This document shows, piece after piece, positions 37,275 to 45,598 of a stretch of 64,000 nt of DNA. A model generated the notes under the pieces. The model was not told where the DNA came from and ran no database searches. It saw only the letters and a list, made by a program, of their open reading frames with translations. Origin of the DNA: Chromobacterium sp. ATCC 53434 (GTDB lineage: Bacteria > Pseudomonadota > Gammaproteobacteria > Burkholderiales > Chromobacteriaceae); NCBI RefSeq assembly GCF_002848345.1, contig NZ_CP025429.1:4154001-4218000 (forward strand). The letters run 5' to 3'. The position numbers and the translations under genes were made by a program. Each line of letters starts with the position of its first letter. Position 1 is the stretch's first letter.

Positions 37275-38678
37275 TTACAAGGTCACCCAGCGCGGCCGGG
37301 TCAGCATGTCGGCTTGCAGGATGTCGTCCAGTTGCTCGCGGCTCAGCAGGCCATGGGCCAGCACCACCTCGGCGACGCTGCTGCCGTTGGCGTGCGCCTC
37401 GGCGGCGACGCGGGTGGCGGCCTCGTAGCCGATCACCGGATTCAGCGCGGTGACCAGGCCGATCGAGTTTTCCACGCTCAGACGCAGCCGCTCGCGGTTG
37501 GCGGTGATGCCCTTGACGCAGTGCTCGGTCAGCGTGCCGCAGGCATTGGCCAGATGGGTGGCGCTGCGGAACAAGCTGTAGGCGATCACCGGCTCGAAGG
37601 CGTTCAGCTGCAGCTGGCCGGACTCGGCGGCCATGGTGATGGTAACGTCGTTGCCGATCACCTCATAGGCAACCTGGCTGACGACTTCCGGAATCACCGG
37701 ATTGACCTTGCCCGGCATGATGGACGAGCCGGCCTGGCGCGCCGGCAGATTGATCTCGCCGAAGCCGGCGCGCGGGCCGGACGACAGCAGGCGCAGGTCG
37801 TTGCAGGTCTTGGACAGCTTGACCGCCGCGCGCTTGATCACGCCGGACAACTGGACGAAAGCGCCGCAGTCCTGCGTGGCCTCGATCAGATTCGGCGCGG
37901 TGATCAGCTGGCTGCCGACCAGCTCCGACAGGTGCTGGCACACAAGCCGGGCGTAATCCGGGTGGGCGGTGATGCCGGTGCCGATCGCCGTGGCGCCGAG
38001 GTTGATCTCCAGCATCAGCGCGCTGGCTTCCTTCAAGCGCTGTTCGTCCTCGCCCAGCATCACGGCGTAGGTCTGGAATTCCTGGCCCAGCGTCATCGGC
38101 ACCGCGTCCTGCAGCTGGGTGCGGCCCATTTTCAGGACATCCTTGAATTCCTCGGCCTTGTCCGCGAAGGCCTGGCGCAGCGTCTCCATCCGCGACACCA
38201 GCTTCAGCACGCCCCAGAAGGCGGCCAGGCGCAGCGCGGTCGGGTAGACGTCGTTGGTGCTCTGGCACAGGTTGACATGCTCGTTCGGGTGCAGATGCTG
38301 ATATTCGCCCTTGACGTGGCCCAGCAGCTCCAACGCGCGGTTGGCGATCACCTCGTTGGCGTTCATATTGGTGGAAGTGCCCGCCCCGCCCTGGATCACG
38401 TCGACGACGAACTGGTCGTGCAGCTTGCCGGCGCGAATCTCCTCGCAGGCGTCGACGATGGCCTGCGCCAGCTTGGGATCGAGAATGCCGAGATCGCGGT
38501 TGGCCTGCGCCGCCGCCTGCTTGATAGAGGCCAGCGCGCGGATCAGGTCGCCGTAGCCGGCGATGGTCTGGCCGGTGATCGGGAAGTTCTCGATGGCGCG
38601 CAGCGTGTGCACGCCCCAGTAGGCGTCGGCCGGCACATCGCGGTTGCCGAGCAGGTCGTGTTCGATACGGGTGGACAT
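37275..38678 (-). CDS. aspA: Aspartate ammonia-lyase
   Basis: 467 aa from ATG 38678 (GGAG upstream). Fumarase/aspartase superfamily: TRIEHDLLGNRDVPADAYWGVHTLRA, GGAGTSTNMNANEVIANRALE, QSTNDVYPTALR and the active-site loop signature GSSIMPGKVNPVIPE. The DAYWGVHTLRA start distinguishes aspartase from fumarase C. It converts aspartate to fumarate and ammonia. The LysR gene at 38975 is transcribed in the same direction just upstream, separated by a MITE, and may regulate it. Confidence 0.95.
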   Translation of the reverse strand: MSTRIEHDLLGNRDVPADAYWGVHTLRAIENFPITGQTIAGYGDLIRALASIKQAAAQANRDLGILDPKLAQAIVDACEEIRAGKLHDQFVVDVIQGGAGTSTNMNANEVIANRALELLGHVKGEYQHLHPNEHVNLCQSTNDVYPTALRLAAFWGVLKLVSRMETLRQAFADKAEEFKDVLKMGRTQLQDAVPMTLGQEFQTYAVMLGEDEQRLKEASALMLEINLGATAIGTGITAHPDYARLVCQHLSELVGSQLITAPNLIEATQDCGAFVQLSGVIKRAAVKLSKTCNDLRLLSSGPRAGFGEINLPARQAGSSIMPGKVNPVIPEVVSQVAYEVIGNDVTITMAAESGQLQLNAFEPVIAYSLFRSATHLANACGTLTEHCVKGITANRERLRLSVENSIGLVTALNPVIGYEAATRVAAEAHANGSSVAEVVLAHGLLSREQLDDILQADMLTRPRWVTL

Positions 38679-38831
38679 CTGGAGGGGCTCCTCAGCAATG
38701 GCCGTCATGCGCGGCCTAGAATGCCCCGCACTGTATGCCCGCCCTACAGACTTGACCAATTCCGAATGGAGATGGGGTCATGCGGAAAATGCATAACCTT
38801 GCGCCAGCCTTGTCCGGCGCGGCTTGCCTTA

Positions 38832-38974
38832 GAGCCTGTTCAAAGGCTAGCGAGCTCACGCGAGACAAGGCGAAAACAGCTGAAGAAGCGGAGTGTACAT
38901 ACGGTACATGAGCATTCTGAAGCGGTACTCACCGTGCCACCTCTCGCGACGCGCAGCAGACTTTGAACAGGTTC
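38832..38974. mobile_element. 143-bp MITE with TTA target duplication
   Basis: Inverted ends GAGCCTGTTCAAAG (38832) and, read inward from 38974, GAACCTGTTCAAAG; both are flanked by TTA (38829-38831 and 38975-38977). The interior has no gene but contains GCGAGACAAGGCG and TGTACATACGGTACA motifs of a short element that I recall as common in several beta- and gammaproteobacteria. The right TTA is the complement of the TAA stop of the LysR gene, so the element abuts the coding end. Its outer 10 bases match the 267-bp element at 1557. Confidence 0.75.
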
Positions 38975-39883
38975 TTAGACTTCCGGGTAATGCTCGGCCA
39001 GATAGTCCCACAGGTCCTCCAGCGCCGCGCGGCCGCGGCGGTGGTCGCAATACAGCCTCACTTCCATCTCCACGCTCCACTCGTCGCCGCCGGCCGCGGC
39101 CAGCCGGCCGGCCTCGCACTCGGCCGCCACCGCGCTCTCCGGCAGAAAGGCCAGGCCGTGGCCGGCCAAGGCCATCTGCTTCAGGCCCTCGGCCATATCG
39201 GTCTCGTAACGCAGCGACAGATGCGCCGGTTCCGGTCCGCCGACCAGCAGCAAATCGCTCATCAGCCGGAAATAGGCGTTGCTGGCGTAACCGAGGAAGG
39301 GCAACGGCGCCTCGGCGCGGCCCGGCAGCGCGTAACGCGCCTCTCCGCCATCGGCCGGCGCATATGGCCTCAGCCGCTCGACGCCCAGCCGCAGGCCGCC
39401 GTAGCGCGCCTCGTTCAATTCCACCGGCTGCTTCGGATGGTGGTAGCACATCAGCAGGTCGCTGCCGCCCTCGACGAAGGCCAGCACCGCATCGTGGACG
39501 TTGCTGGCCTGCAGTCGGCAGGACAGATGGCCGAAACCGGCCTCGACCTCGGTCAGCCATTTGGGGAAGTAGGAGAACGACAGCGTGTGCGGCACCGCGA
39601 ACTCCAGCGTGCCCTGCGGCAGCGGCTGCAGGCCGCGCAGCATGGTGCGGGTGGTGTTCAGCTGAGCCAGCAGCGGCACCGCCTGCTCGCGTAGCAGTTT
39701 GCCGGCGGCGGTGAGCTTGGTGGGATAGGTGGTGCGGTCTATCAGATCGGCGCCCAGCCAGCTCTCCAGCGCGCGGATGCGGCGCGAGAACGCCGGCTGC
39801 GTCAGGTGGCGCAGCTCGGCCGAGCGGGTGAAGCTGCCGGTATCGGCCAATACCAGGAAGTCTTCCAGCCAGCGGGTTTCCAT
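38975..39883 (-). CDS. LysR-family regulator (HypT-like group)
   Basis: 302 aa. METRWLEDFLVLADTGSFTRSAELRHLTQPAFSRRIRALE is close to the N-terminus of E. coli HypT (YjiE) type LysR proteins; substrate-binding domain with VPHTLSFSYFPKWLTEVE and GLKQMALAGHGLAFLPESA. The location upstream of aspA in the same direction suggests aspA or amino acid metabolism as a target, by inference only. The stop codon TAA coincides with the right target repeat of the MITE, so the last codons may have been altered by the insertion. Confidence 0.88.
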   Translation of the reverse strand: METRWLEDFLVLADTGSFTRSAELRHLTQPAFSRRIRALESWLGADLIDRTTYPTKLTAAGKLLREQAVPLLAQLNTTRTMLRGLQPLPQGTLEFAVPHTLSFSYFPKWLTEVEAGFGHLSCRLQASNVHDAVLAFVEGGSDLLMCYHHPKQPVELNEARYGGLRLGVERLRPYAPADGGEARYALPGRAEAPLPFLGYASNAYFRLMSDLLLVGGPEPAHLSLRYETDMAEGLKQMALAGHGLAFLPESAVAAECEAGRLAAAGGDEWSVEMEVRLYCDHRRGRAALEDLWDYLAEHYPEV

Positions 39884-40010
39884 CGCGGTGGTCCAGATTC
39901 GGGATGCCCGATGTTACACCGGCGGGACGTGGGCCGTCCTCGCGCGCCGCGCACAAAATGCCAACACTTCCGCCTTTGACGCAGGCTTCGCATCGGTGCA
40001 CATTGCAAGC

Positions 40011-40565
40011 ATGCGCTCTCTTGCCCTTCCCCCACACCAGCGGCCCTGGACCGGCCGCGCGCTGGCGGTCGGCGCCAGCGGCCTGTTGCATCTGCTGGCG
40101 CTGCTGTGGCTGCAAACCGGGCAGAATCCTCCCGCTTCGACCGATCAACCCCCGCTGCGGATCAAGATACTGCCGATCACCCTGGCGGCCGAAACGCCCG
40201 CCGCGCCAACCCATGCGCGCGCGGCCGCGGCCCGACGCGCCGCGCCTCGCATCGCCACTCCCTCCCATCCGCGGGCGGGCGGCCAAGTTTCCCGCCCATC
40301 CCGGCCCGGCCGCCGCGAAGCCAGCGCGGGAAGCGGCGAGGCGCGCGTCACCATCGAGGGACTGCGCCAGCAGATGCGCCGCCTGACGCCGGAAAACCCG
40401 AACGCCAAGCCGCTGCCGGAGAACCCCGAGAAAGCCAGATTGGCGCGCGGCATCGAACGGGCGGAACGCGCCGACTGCAAGCATGCCTACGCCGGGCTGG
40501 GCCTGCTGGCCGCGCCTATGCTGTTGAAAGACGCGCTGGATAAAGACAACGGCTGCAAGTGGTAG
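40011..40565 (+). CDS. Single-pass membrane protein with TonB-like N-terminus, unknown
   Basis: 184 aa from ATG 40011. A basic N-terminus and one membrane span (ALAVGASGLLHLLALLWLQTG) are followed by a short LRIKILPITLA strand, then a Pro/Ala/Arg-rich linker (about 65-115) and a C-terminal part with EGLRQQMRRLTPENPNAKPLPENPEKARLARGIERAERADCKHAYAGLGLLAAP. The start resembles TonB, but the TonB C-terminal domain is missing; two cysteines (ADCKHAY, NGCKW) could pair. Divergent from the LysR gene. Function unknown. Confidence 0.65.
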   Translation: MRSLALPPHQRPWTGRALAVGASGLLHLLALLWLQTGQNPPASTDQPPLRIKILPITLAAETPAAPTHARAAAARRAAPRIATPSHPRAGGQVSRPSRPGRREASAGSGEARVTIEGLRQQMRRLTPENPNAKPLPENPEKARLARGIERAERADCKHAYAGLGLLAAPMLLKDALDKDNGCKW

Positions 40566-40578
40566 CTTGCAGCCGTTG
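40547..40578. terminator. Bidirectional terminator between convergent genes
   Basis: Perfect 13-bp stem CAACGGCTGCAAG/CTTGCAGCCGTTG around the stop codon of the small membrane protein gene. It probably also ends the glycan operon on the minus strand, where TCTTTATCC follows. Confidence 0.7.
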
Positions 40579-40598
40579 ATCGCGGAGATGGAAAACCG

Positions 40599-42485
40599 TC
40601 AGCGCTGCAGCGTCACCCAGTCCTGGGTGGCCTCGGCGGCCTGGAACTCGTGCACCGCCTCCCGCATCAGCGCGAACGCCGCCGGCGCGTCCAGCCGCCC
40701 GCAAGCGTCGGATAGCCGCGCCAGCAGCGAGGCCATCTCGTCGGCGGACAGATGGTATTCCTGGGCCCGCATGATGCGGGCGTGATCGGTCGGCAACACC
40801 TCGTCGCCGATCAGCAGTTCCTCGTACAGCTTCTCGCCCGGCCTGAGCCCGGTGATGCGGATCTCGATGTCGCCGCCCGGCTGGCTGTCGTCCCTCACCT
40901 CCAGCCCGGACAGATGCACCATGCGCCGCGCCAGGTCTATGATCTTCACCGGCTCGCCCATGTCCAGCACGAACACGTCGCCGCCGTCGCCCATCGCGCC
41001 GGCCTGTATCACCAGTTGCGCCGCCTCCGGTATCGTCATGAAGTAGCGGGTGATGTCGGCGTGGGTCAGCGTAATCGGGCCGCCGGCCTTGATCTGGCGG
41101 CGGAACAGCGGCACGACGGAACCGGAGCTGCCCAGCACGTTGCCGAATCGCACCATGACGAAGCGGGTGCCGCTGCCGCGCGCGTGGCGGGTCTGCAGCG
41201 TCAGCTCGGCCAGGCGCTTGGTGGCGCCCATCACATTGGTCGGCCGCACCGCCTTGTCGGTGGAGATCAGCACGAAGGTGTCGACGCCGCAGTCCTCGGC
41301 GGCGCGTGCCGTCGTGTCGGTGCCGAAGGCGTTGTTGACGATGCCGGCCACCGGATTGTGCTCCACCATCGGCACATGCTTGTAGGCGGCGGCGTGGTAG
41401 ACCGTCTCGACGCGGAAGGCGCGCATCGCCTGGGCCAGGCGCTCGTAGTCGGTGACCGAGCCCAATAGCGGCGTGCGCGGTATCTGCGGCGCCAGCTGCG
41501 CCAGCTCCTGATCTATGCTGTACAGCGCGAATTCCGACAACTCGAACAGCACGATGCGCGCCGGGCGGTTCTTGACGATCTGCCGCGCCAGCTCCGAGCC
41601 TATCGAGCCGCCGGCGCCGGTCACCATCACCACCTTGCCCTGGATGTTGCGCGCCAGCAGATCAGCCTTCGGCGGCACCGGATCGCGGCCCAGCAGGTCC
41701 TCGATCTCGACCTCCTTCAACTCCTCGACCCGCGCTTCGCCGGATACCAGATCGGCCATGCCGGGCAGGCGCTTGATCGGCACTCTCAGCTTCTCCAGCG
41801 CTTCCAATATCTCGCGCTGGCGGCCCCGGCCGACCGACGGCATCGCCAACAGGATGCACTTGGCCCGCGTGTCCTTGACCAGCGCCGGCAACTCCTCCGG
41901 CGCGTGCACCGCGACGCCGCGGTAGGTGCGGCGGCGCAGCTCCGGATTGTCGTCGACGAAGGCCATCGGCCGGTATTCGCGGCCGGCCTGTAAGGCCAGC
42001 ATCAGCTGCACGCCGGCCTGGCCGGCGCCGTAGATGATGACCGGATCGCGCGGCGCCTCGGTGGCGTCTATCCGCCGTACCAGGCCGCGCAGCAGGAAGC
42101 GGCTGCCGCCGATATAGGCCATCGCGAACACCCAGAAGATGATCACCGAGGCGCGCGGCATCGCCCAGATGTGGAACATCTGTATCACCGCCTGCAACAC
42201 CAGCACCGACAGCGTCACCCCCGAAAACACGGTGAGGATGATCTTGTCGTCCAGGTACTTCAGCACCGCGCGGTACAGGCCCAGCCTGACGAAGATCGGG
42301 ATCGCCCACAGCGGCGGCACGATGAAGATCCACAAATGCGGGTTGAGCTTGGGGTCCCAGTAGCCGCCCAGACGCAGGAACACCGCGCTCGACAGCGCCA
42401 GCGGCAGCAATAGCGCATCCATCAGCGCCAGCATCGCCATCTTGTTGTGGCGGGAAAAGGCCAGCAGTTTTTCAAGCATCGTCAT
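40599..42485 (-). CDS. UDP-GlcNAc 4,6-dehydratase, membrane (PglF/WbpM/CapD type)
   Basis: 628 aa from ATG 42485. Four N-terminal membrane helices (to about residue 140), a CoA-binding-like domain (YGAGQAGVQL, FVDDNPELRRRTYRGV), then the SDR dehydratase domain with GAGGSIGSELARQI, AAYKHVPMVEHNP (catalytic Lys-His variant of the Tyr-Lys motif), STDKAVRPTNVMGATKR and GEPVKIIDLARRM. It converts UDP-GlcNAc to UDP-4-keto-6-deoxy-GlcNAc, first step to bacillosamine- or FucNAc/QuiNAc-type sugars. Coupled to the upstream GNAT by an ATGA overlap. Last gene of the glycan operon. Confidence 0.9.
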   Translation of the reverse strand: MTMLEKLLAFSRHNKMAMLALMDALLLPLALSSAVFLRLGGYWDPKLNPHLWIFIVPPLWAIPIFVRLGLYRAVLKYLDDKIILTVFSGVTLSVLVLQAVIQMFHIWAMPRASVIIFWVFAMAYIGGSRFLLRGLVRRIDATEAPRDPVIIYGAGQAGVQLMLALQAGREYRPMAFVDDNPELRRRTYRGVAVHAPEELPALVKDTRAKCILLAMPSVGRGRQREILEALEKLRVPIKRLPGMADLVSGEARVEELKEVEIEDLLGRDPVPPKADLLARNIQGKVVMVTGAGGSIGSELARQIVKNRPARIVLFELSEFALYSIDQELAQLAPQIPRTPLLGSVTDYERLAQAMRAFRVETVYHAAAYKHVPMVEHNPVAGIVNNAFGTDTTARAAEDCGVDTFVLISTDKAVRPTNVMGATKRLAELTLQTRHARGSGTRFVMVRFGNVLGSSGSVVPLFRRQIKAGGPITLTHADITRYFMTIPEAAQLVIQAGAMGDGGDVFVLDMGEPVKIIDLARRMVHLSGLEVRDDSQPGGDIEIRITGLRPGEKLYEELLIGDEVLPTDHARIMRAQEYHLSADEMASLLARLSDACGRLDAPAAFALMREAVHEFQAAEATQDWVTLQR

Positions 42486-42949
42486 TCTTTCGCGTCCGCC
42501 AGCCGCTGATACACGGCATCCGGACAGCATTCCTCGTTATCATGGCCATCGCCCAGGCTCAGCAGCGCAAAGCCCCGCGCCTCGTAGAAGCGCCGCGCGC
42601 CGGCATTGGCCTGGAACACGTGCAGCCGGCAGGCTTGCGCCGGCCGCGACAGCGCTCGCTCCAGCAAGGCCCCGCCCACACCGGTTCCCCGCTGTCCGGT
42701 CGCAATATACAGCTGGTCCAGCCACAGCACGCCGTCTTGCATCGAAGATGCGGCGAATCCTATGGTCTCGCCGTCCCGCTCGGCCAGCCAGACGCCGCCG
42801 GCCGGCAGCAGCGCGTCGGCGAACCAGGCCCGCACGGCCTCGTCGGCGTGCGCCAGCGGCGCGTAGGGCATCTCGCGGCGGCAGGCCAGGTAGATGGCCG
42901 CCAGCGCCGGCGCGTCGTCGGCTTCCGCCGGGCGGATGGCCATCGTCAT
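42482..42949 (-). CDS. GNAT-family acetyltransferase in glycan operon
   Basis: 155 aa. AIRPAEADDAPALAAIYLAC, GVLWLDQLYIATGQRGTGVGGALLERAL (acetyl-CoA loop Q-x-x-G-x-G) and RLHVFQANAGARRFYEARGFALL are clear GNAT motifs. ATGA overlaps on both sides tie it to the PglC-like and PglF-like genes, so it may acetylate the 4-amino sugar made by the aminotransferase, a role filled by a hexapeptide enzyme (PglD) in Campylobacter. It could equally be an unrelated acetyltransferase carried in the operon. Confidence 0.8.
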   Translation of the reverse strand: MTMAIRPAEADDAPALAAIYLACRREMPYAPLAHADEAVRAWFADALLPAGGVWLAERDGETIGFAASSMQDGVLWLDQLYIATGQRGTGVGGALLERALSRPAQACRLHVFQANAGARRFYEARGFALLSLGDGHDNEECCPDAVYQRLADAKE

Positions 42950-43614
42950 CGGCTGACGATCTTCATCAGCGTGGCGACGATGATGCGGATGTCTTCCCCA
43001 AGGCTGTGCGTTTCGGCGTAGCGAACGTAGTAGCCGAGCTTTTCCGGCAGCACCTCGTCGATGTAGGCGCGCTCCGGATCGGCGGCGCGGCCCAATATCT
43101 CGTTCTCGTCTATCATCTTGATCGACGCCCAGTCTGTGATGCCGGGGCGCACCGACAGCACCACATCCCTCGCCTCGTCCGGATAGTGGGCCACGTACTT
43201 CGGCACCTCCGGCCGCGGACCGACCAGGCTCATGTCGCCGAACAACACGTCGATCAATTGCGGCAGCTCGTCCAGCTTGGTCTTGCGCAGCAGCCGGCCG
43301 GCACCGGTGACGCGGCTGTCGGCGCCGACGGTCAGCTGGCCGTGGCGCTCGGTGTTCACCTGCATCGTGCGGAACTTGTGGATGCGGAACAGCGCGCCGC
43401 CCCGCCCCACCCGCACCTGGCGGAAAAACACCGGCCCCGGCGAGTCCAGCTTGACCCACAGCGCCACCGCCAGCAAGGGCAGCGCCAGCACGGCGAGGCC
43501 CGCGCCGGCGGCGGCGATGTCGAACAGCCGCTTCAGCAGCCGCGAGCCATGGCGGCGCGGCCGGCAGCACGGCGGCAACAGCGCGCCGCCGCGATTGTCG
43601 CCCGGCTGGCTCAT
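42946..43614 (-). CDS. Phosphoglycosyltransferase (PglC/bacterial sugar transferase)
   Basis: 222 aa. One re-entrant membrane segment ([31 protein letters not shown]) followed by the short monotopic transferase domain: [55 protein letters not shown] with the catalytic DE of KLDELPQ, and [10 protein letters not shown]. It transfers a sugar phosphate from UDP-sugar (probably diacetylated bacillosamine) to undecaprenyl phosphate, starting the lipid-linked glycan. Overlaps both neighbours by 4 bases. Confidence 0.92.
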   Translation of the reverse strand: MSQPGDNRGGALLPPCCRPRRHGSRLLKRLFDIAAAGAGLAVLALPLLAVALWVKLDSPGPVFFRQVRVGRGGALFRIHKFRTMQVNTERHGQLTVGADSRVTGAGRLLRKTKLDELPQLIDVLFGDMSLVGPRPEVPKYVAHYPDEARDVVLSVRPGITDWASIKMIDENEILGRAADPERAYIDEVLPEKLGYYVRYAETHSLGEDIRIIVATLMKIVSR

Positions 43615-44774
43615 GCGGACAGGATCTCGCGCACCGCGGCGATGACGCGGGTCTGGTCATCGTCGGTCATCCGCGTGTACAGCGGCAGCGTCACTTCCGC
43701 CTCGAAGGCGGCGTCGGCCACCGGGAATTGCTCGCGCGTCAGCTGGTAGCCGTCGCGCCACACCGGCTGGCGGTGCAGCGGGATGAAGTGCACCGAGCAG
43801 CCTATGCCCTTCTCCGCCATCCGCGCGATGAAGTCGTCGCGGGACACGCCGGCCTCCGGCTTGATGCGCACCGGGTACAGATGCCAGGCGTGATTGCTGC
43901 CCTCGTCCTTGGCGCGCGCCGGCAGGATCAGCGGCAGGCCGGCCAGCTCGCGGTCGAAGCGCTGGGCCATCGCCTCGCGCTTGTCGTAGAAACCGCGGAT
44001 CTTCTTCAGCTGATGGATGCCCATCGCCGCGGCGGTGTCCGGCATATTGTATTTGTAGCCCGGGGCCACCACCTCGTAGAACCAGGCCGGGGTCTTGGAC
44101 ACGTAGCGGTCGAAGGCGTCGCGGCTGATGCCGTGCAGGCGCATCACCTTGCAACGGGCGATGATGTCCTTGTTCTTCGACACCACCATGCCGCCCTCGC
44201 CGGTGGTCATGGTCTTGTTGGCGTAGAAGCTGAACACGGTGACGTCGGAGTCCAGCGTGCCGACCAGCTTGCCCTTGTAATAGGTGGGCATCGCGTGGGC
44301 GGCGTCCTCGACGATCTTCAGCCCGTGCTCGCGGGCGATGGCGACGATCTCGTCCATGTCGCAGGCCAGGCCGGCGAAGTGCACCGGAATGATGGCCTTC
44401 GTCTTGGCGGTGATCGCCGCGCGGATCGCGTCCGGACGGATGTTGAAGGTGGCGGCGTCGACGTCGACGCACACCGGGTGCGCGCCCAGATAGCGCACCA
44501 CTTCGGCGGTGGCGGTGAAGGTGTAGGACGGCACGATGACCTCGTCGCCTTCCTTGACGCCTATCGCCTCCAGCGCCAGGTGCAGGCCGGCGGTGGCCGA
44601 GTTGACGGCGATCGCCTCGACGCCGTCGCCGAGGAAGGCGGCAAAATCGGCCTCGAACTGCTTGGTCTTCGGGCCGGTGGTGACCCAGCCCGATCTCAAG
44701 GCATCGACCACTTCGTTGATCTCTTCGTCGCCGATGTCCGGCAAGGCGAACGGCAGGAATTTTGTTTCGCTCAT
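43611..44774 (-). CDS. DegT/DnrJ/EryC1 aminotransferase (PglE type)
   Basis: 387 aa from ATG 44774. PLP enzyme with [56 protein letters not shown] and the PLP lysine in [14 protein letters not shown]. Closest in layout to PglE/UDP-4-amino-sugar aminotransferases, acting on the keto sugar made by the PglF-like enzyme. First gene after the RAYT/REP insertion, so its expression depends on read-through from the upstream operon or on a promoter in the 44775-44971 segment. Confidence 0.9.
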   Translation of the reverse strand: MSETKFLPFALPDIGDEEINEVVDALRSGWVTTGPKTKQFEADFAAFLGDGVEAIAVNSATAGLHLALEAIGVKEGDEVIVPSYTFTATAEVVRYLGAHPVCVDVDAATFNIRPDAIRAAITAKTKAIIPVHFAGLACDMDEIVAIAREHGLKIVEDAAHAMPTYYKGKLVGTLDSDVTVFSFYANKTMTTGEGGMVVSKNKDIIARCKVMRLHGISRDAFDRYVSKTPAWFYEVVAPGYKYNMPDTAAAMGIHQLKKIRGFYDKREAMAQRFDRELAGLPLILPARAKDEGSNHAWHLYPVRIKPEAGVSRDDFIARMAEKGIGCSVHFIPLHRQPVWRDGYQLTREQFPVADAAFEAEVTLPLYTRMTDDDQTRVIAAVREILSA

Positions 44775-44873
44775 CGTTTTCTCTTTCGTCTTTGCGCGGC
44801 CGCTCTCGGCCGCCGTCCATGTCCATCGCCGCGCGCCGCTGATGACCCGCCGCTCGCAAAATCGTCTATCCGC

Positions 44874-44898
44874 GTGGGCAAATCTCCGATTTGCCCAC
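44874..44898. repeat. REP hairpin 1
   Basis: GTGGGCAAATC/GATTTGCCCAC, a perfect 11-bp stem with a TCC loop. Same core (GTGGGCAA/TTGCCCAC) as the other two hairpins around the RAYT gene. Confidence 0.8.
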
Positions 44899-44937
44899 CC
44901 TACAACGACGCGGCCCCTCGCGGGCCTAGATCGTAGG

Positions 44938-44964
44938 GTGGGCAAGGCCGAAGGTCTTGCCCAC
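44938..44964. repeat. REP hairpin 2
   Basis: GTGGGCAAGGCC/GGTCTTGCCCAC, with one G:U pair, located 7 bases beyond the stop of the RAYT gene and 40 bases from hairpin 1; together they form a BIME-like pair. Confidence 0.8.
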
Positions 44965-44971
44965 GCGCAAC

Positions 44972-45496
44972 TTACTCGCCAAACCCGCCGCGTTCGGCTT
45001 TGCCAGCCCAATCCGGCGGCAAACGCCCATCTCGCACCCAAGCATGAAAGCTTGAGTACGGCCAATCCTTTAACTGCGCCACCAGACCATGCTTAAGCGG
45101 ATTGCCATGGATGTAATCGACATGGCGCCGCATATCGTCATCGTCGCGGATCTGGTGCTCCCAATAACGGCGTTGCCAGATGCCTTTGTCCCGGTGCGCC
45201 ACCTTGCTGGCGCTGCGCGCCGCCGCCTGGGGCAGGCCCCGCGAAAAACCGCTCTTGATCAGGCTCCATCGAGCGGCATAGTCGCCATCATCGATGGGCA
45301 ATTGCCAAATCGCGTGCAGATGATCGGGCAATATACAAATCGCCACCGTCTCGAAGGGACGCGCTTGCCACACCCGCCGATAGACGCTACGCAAACGGTC
45401 AACTTCCCGCACCAGCAGGCCGGAACCACGCTGGGCCAACACCACGGTGAAAAAATACGCCCCTCCCGCCATCGATGCCCGACGGTAATGCGACAT
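44972..45496 (-). CDS. REP-associated tyrosine transposase (RAYT)
   Basis: 174 aa from ATG 45496 (AGGGGGA upstream). Y1/HUH-type: [24 protein letters not shown] at the start, the metal-binding HUH in [24 protein letters not shown], and [34 protein letters not shown] with the catalytic Tyr region. Flanked on both sides by REP hairpins with the same stem, the usual organisation of RAYT genes, which cleave REP single strands and may spread them. It interrupts the glycan operon in the same direction as transcription. Intact. Confidence 0.9.
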   Translation of the reverse strand: MSHYRRASMAGGAYFFTVVLAQRGSGLLVREVDRLRSVYRRVWQARPFETVAICILPDHLHAIWQLPIDDGDYAARWSLIKSGFSRGLPQAAARSASKVAHRDKGIWQRRYWEHQIRDDDDMRRHVDYIHGNPLKHGLVAQLKDWPYSSFHAWVRDGRLPPDWAGKAERGGFGE

Positions 45497-45562
45497 GGCA
45501 TTCCCCCTGAGTTTTCCGCATGGGTAACGCCCTATTCTACGAGTTTGCAGAATCATTTGTCC

Positions 45563-45592
45563 GCGTGGGCAAATTCTCCGGTTTGCCCACGC
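45563..45592. repeat. REP hairpin 3
   Basis: GCGTGGGCAAA/TTTGCCCACGC, a perfect 11-bp stem upstream of the RAYT gene, ending 6 bases before the stop of the glycosyltransferase gene. Confidence 0.8.
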
Positions 45593-45598
45593 ATTCAC

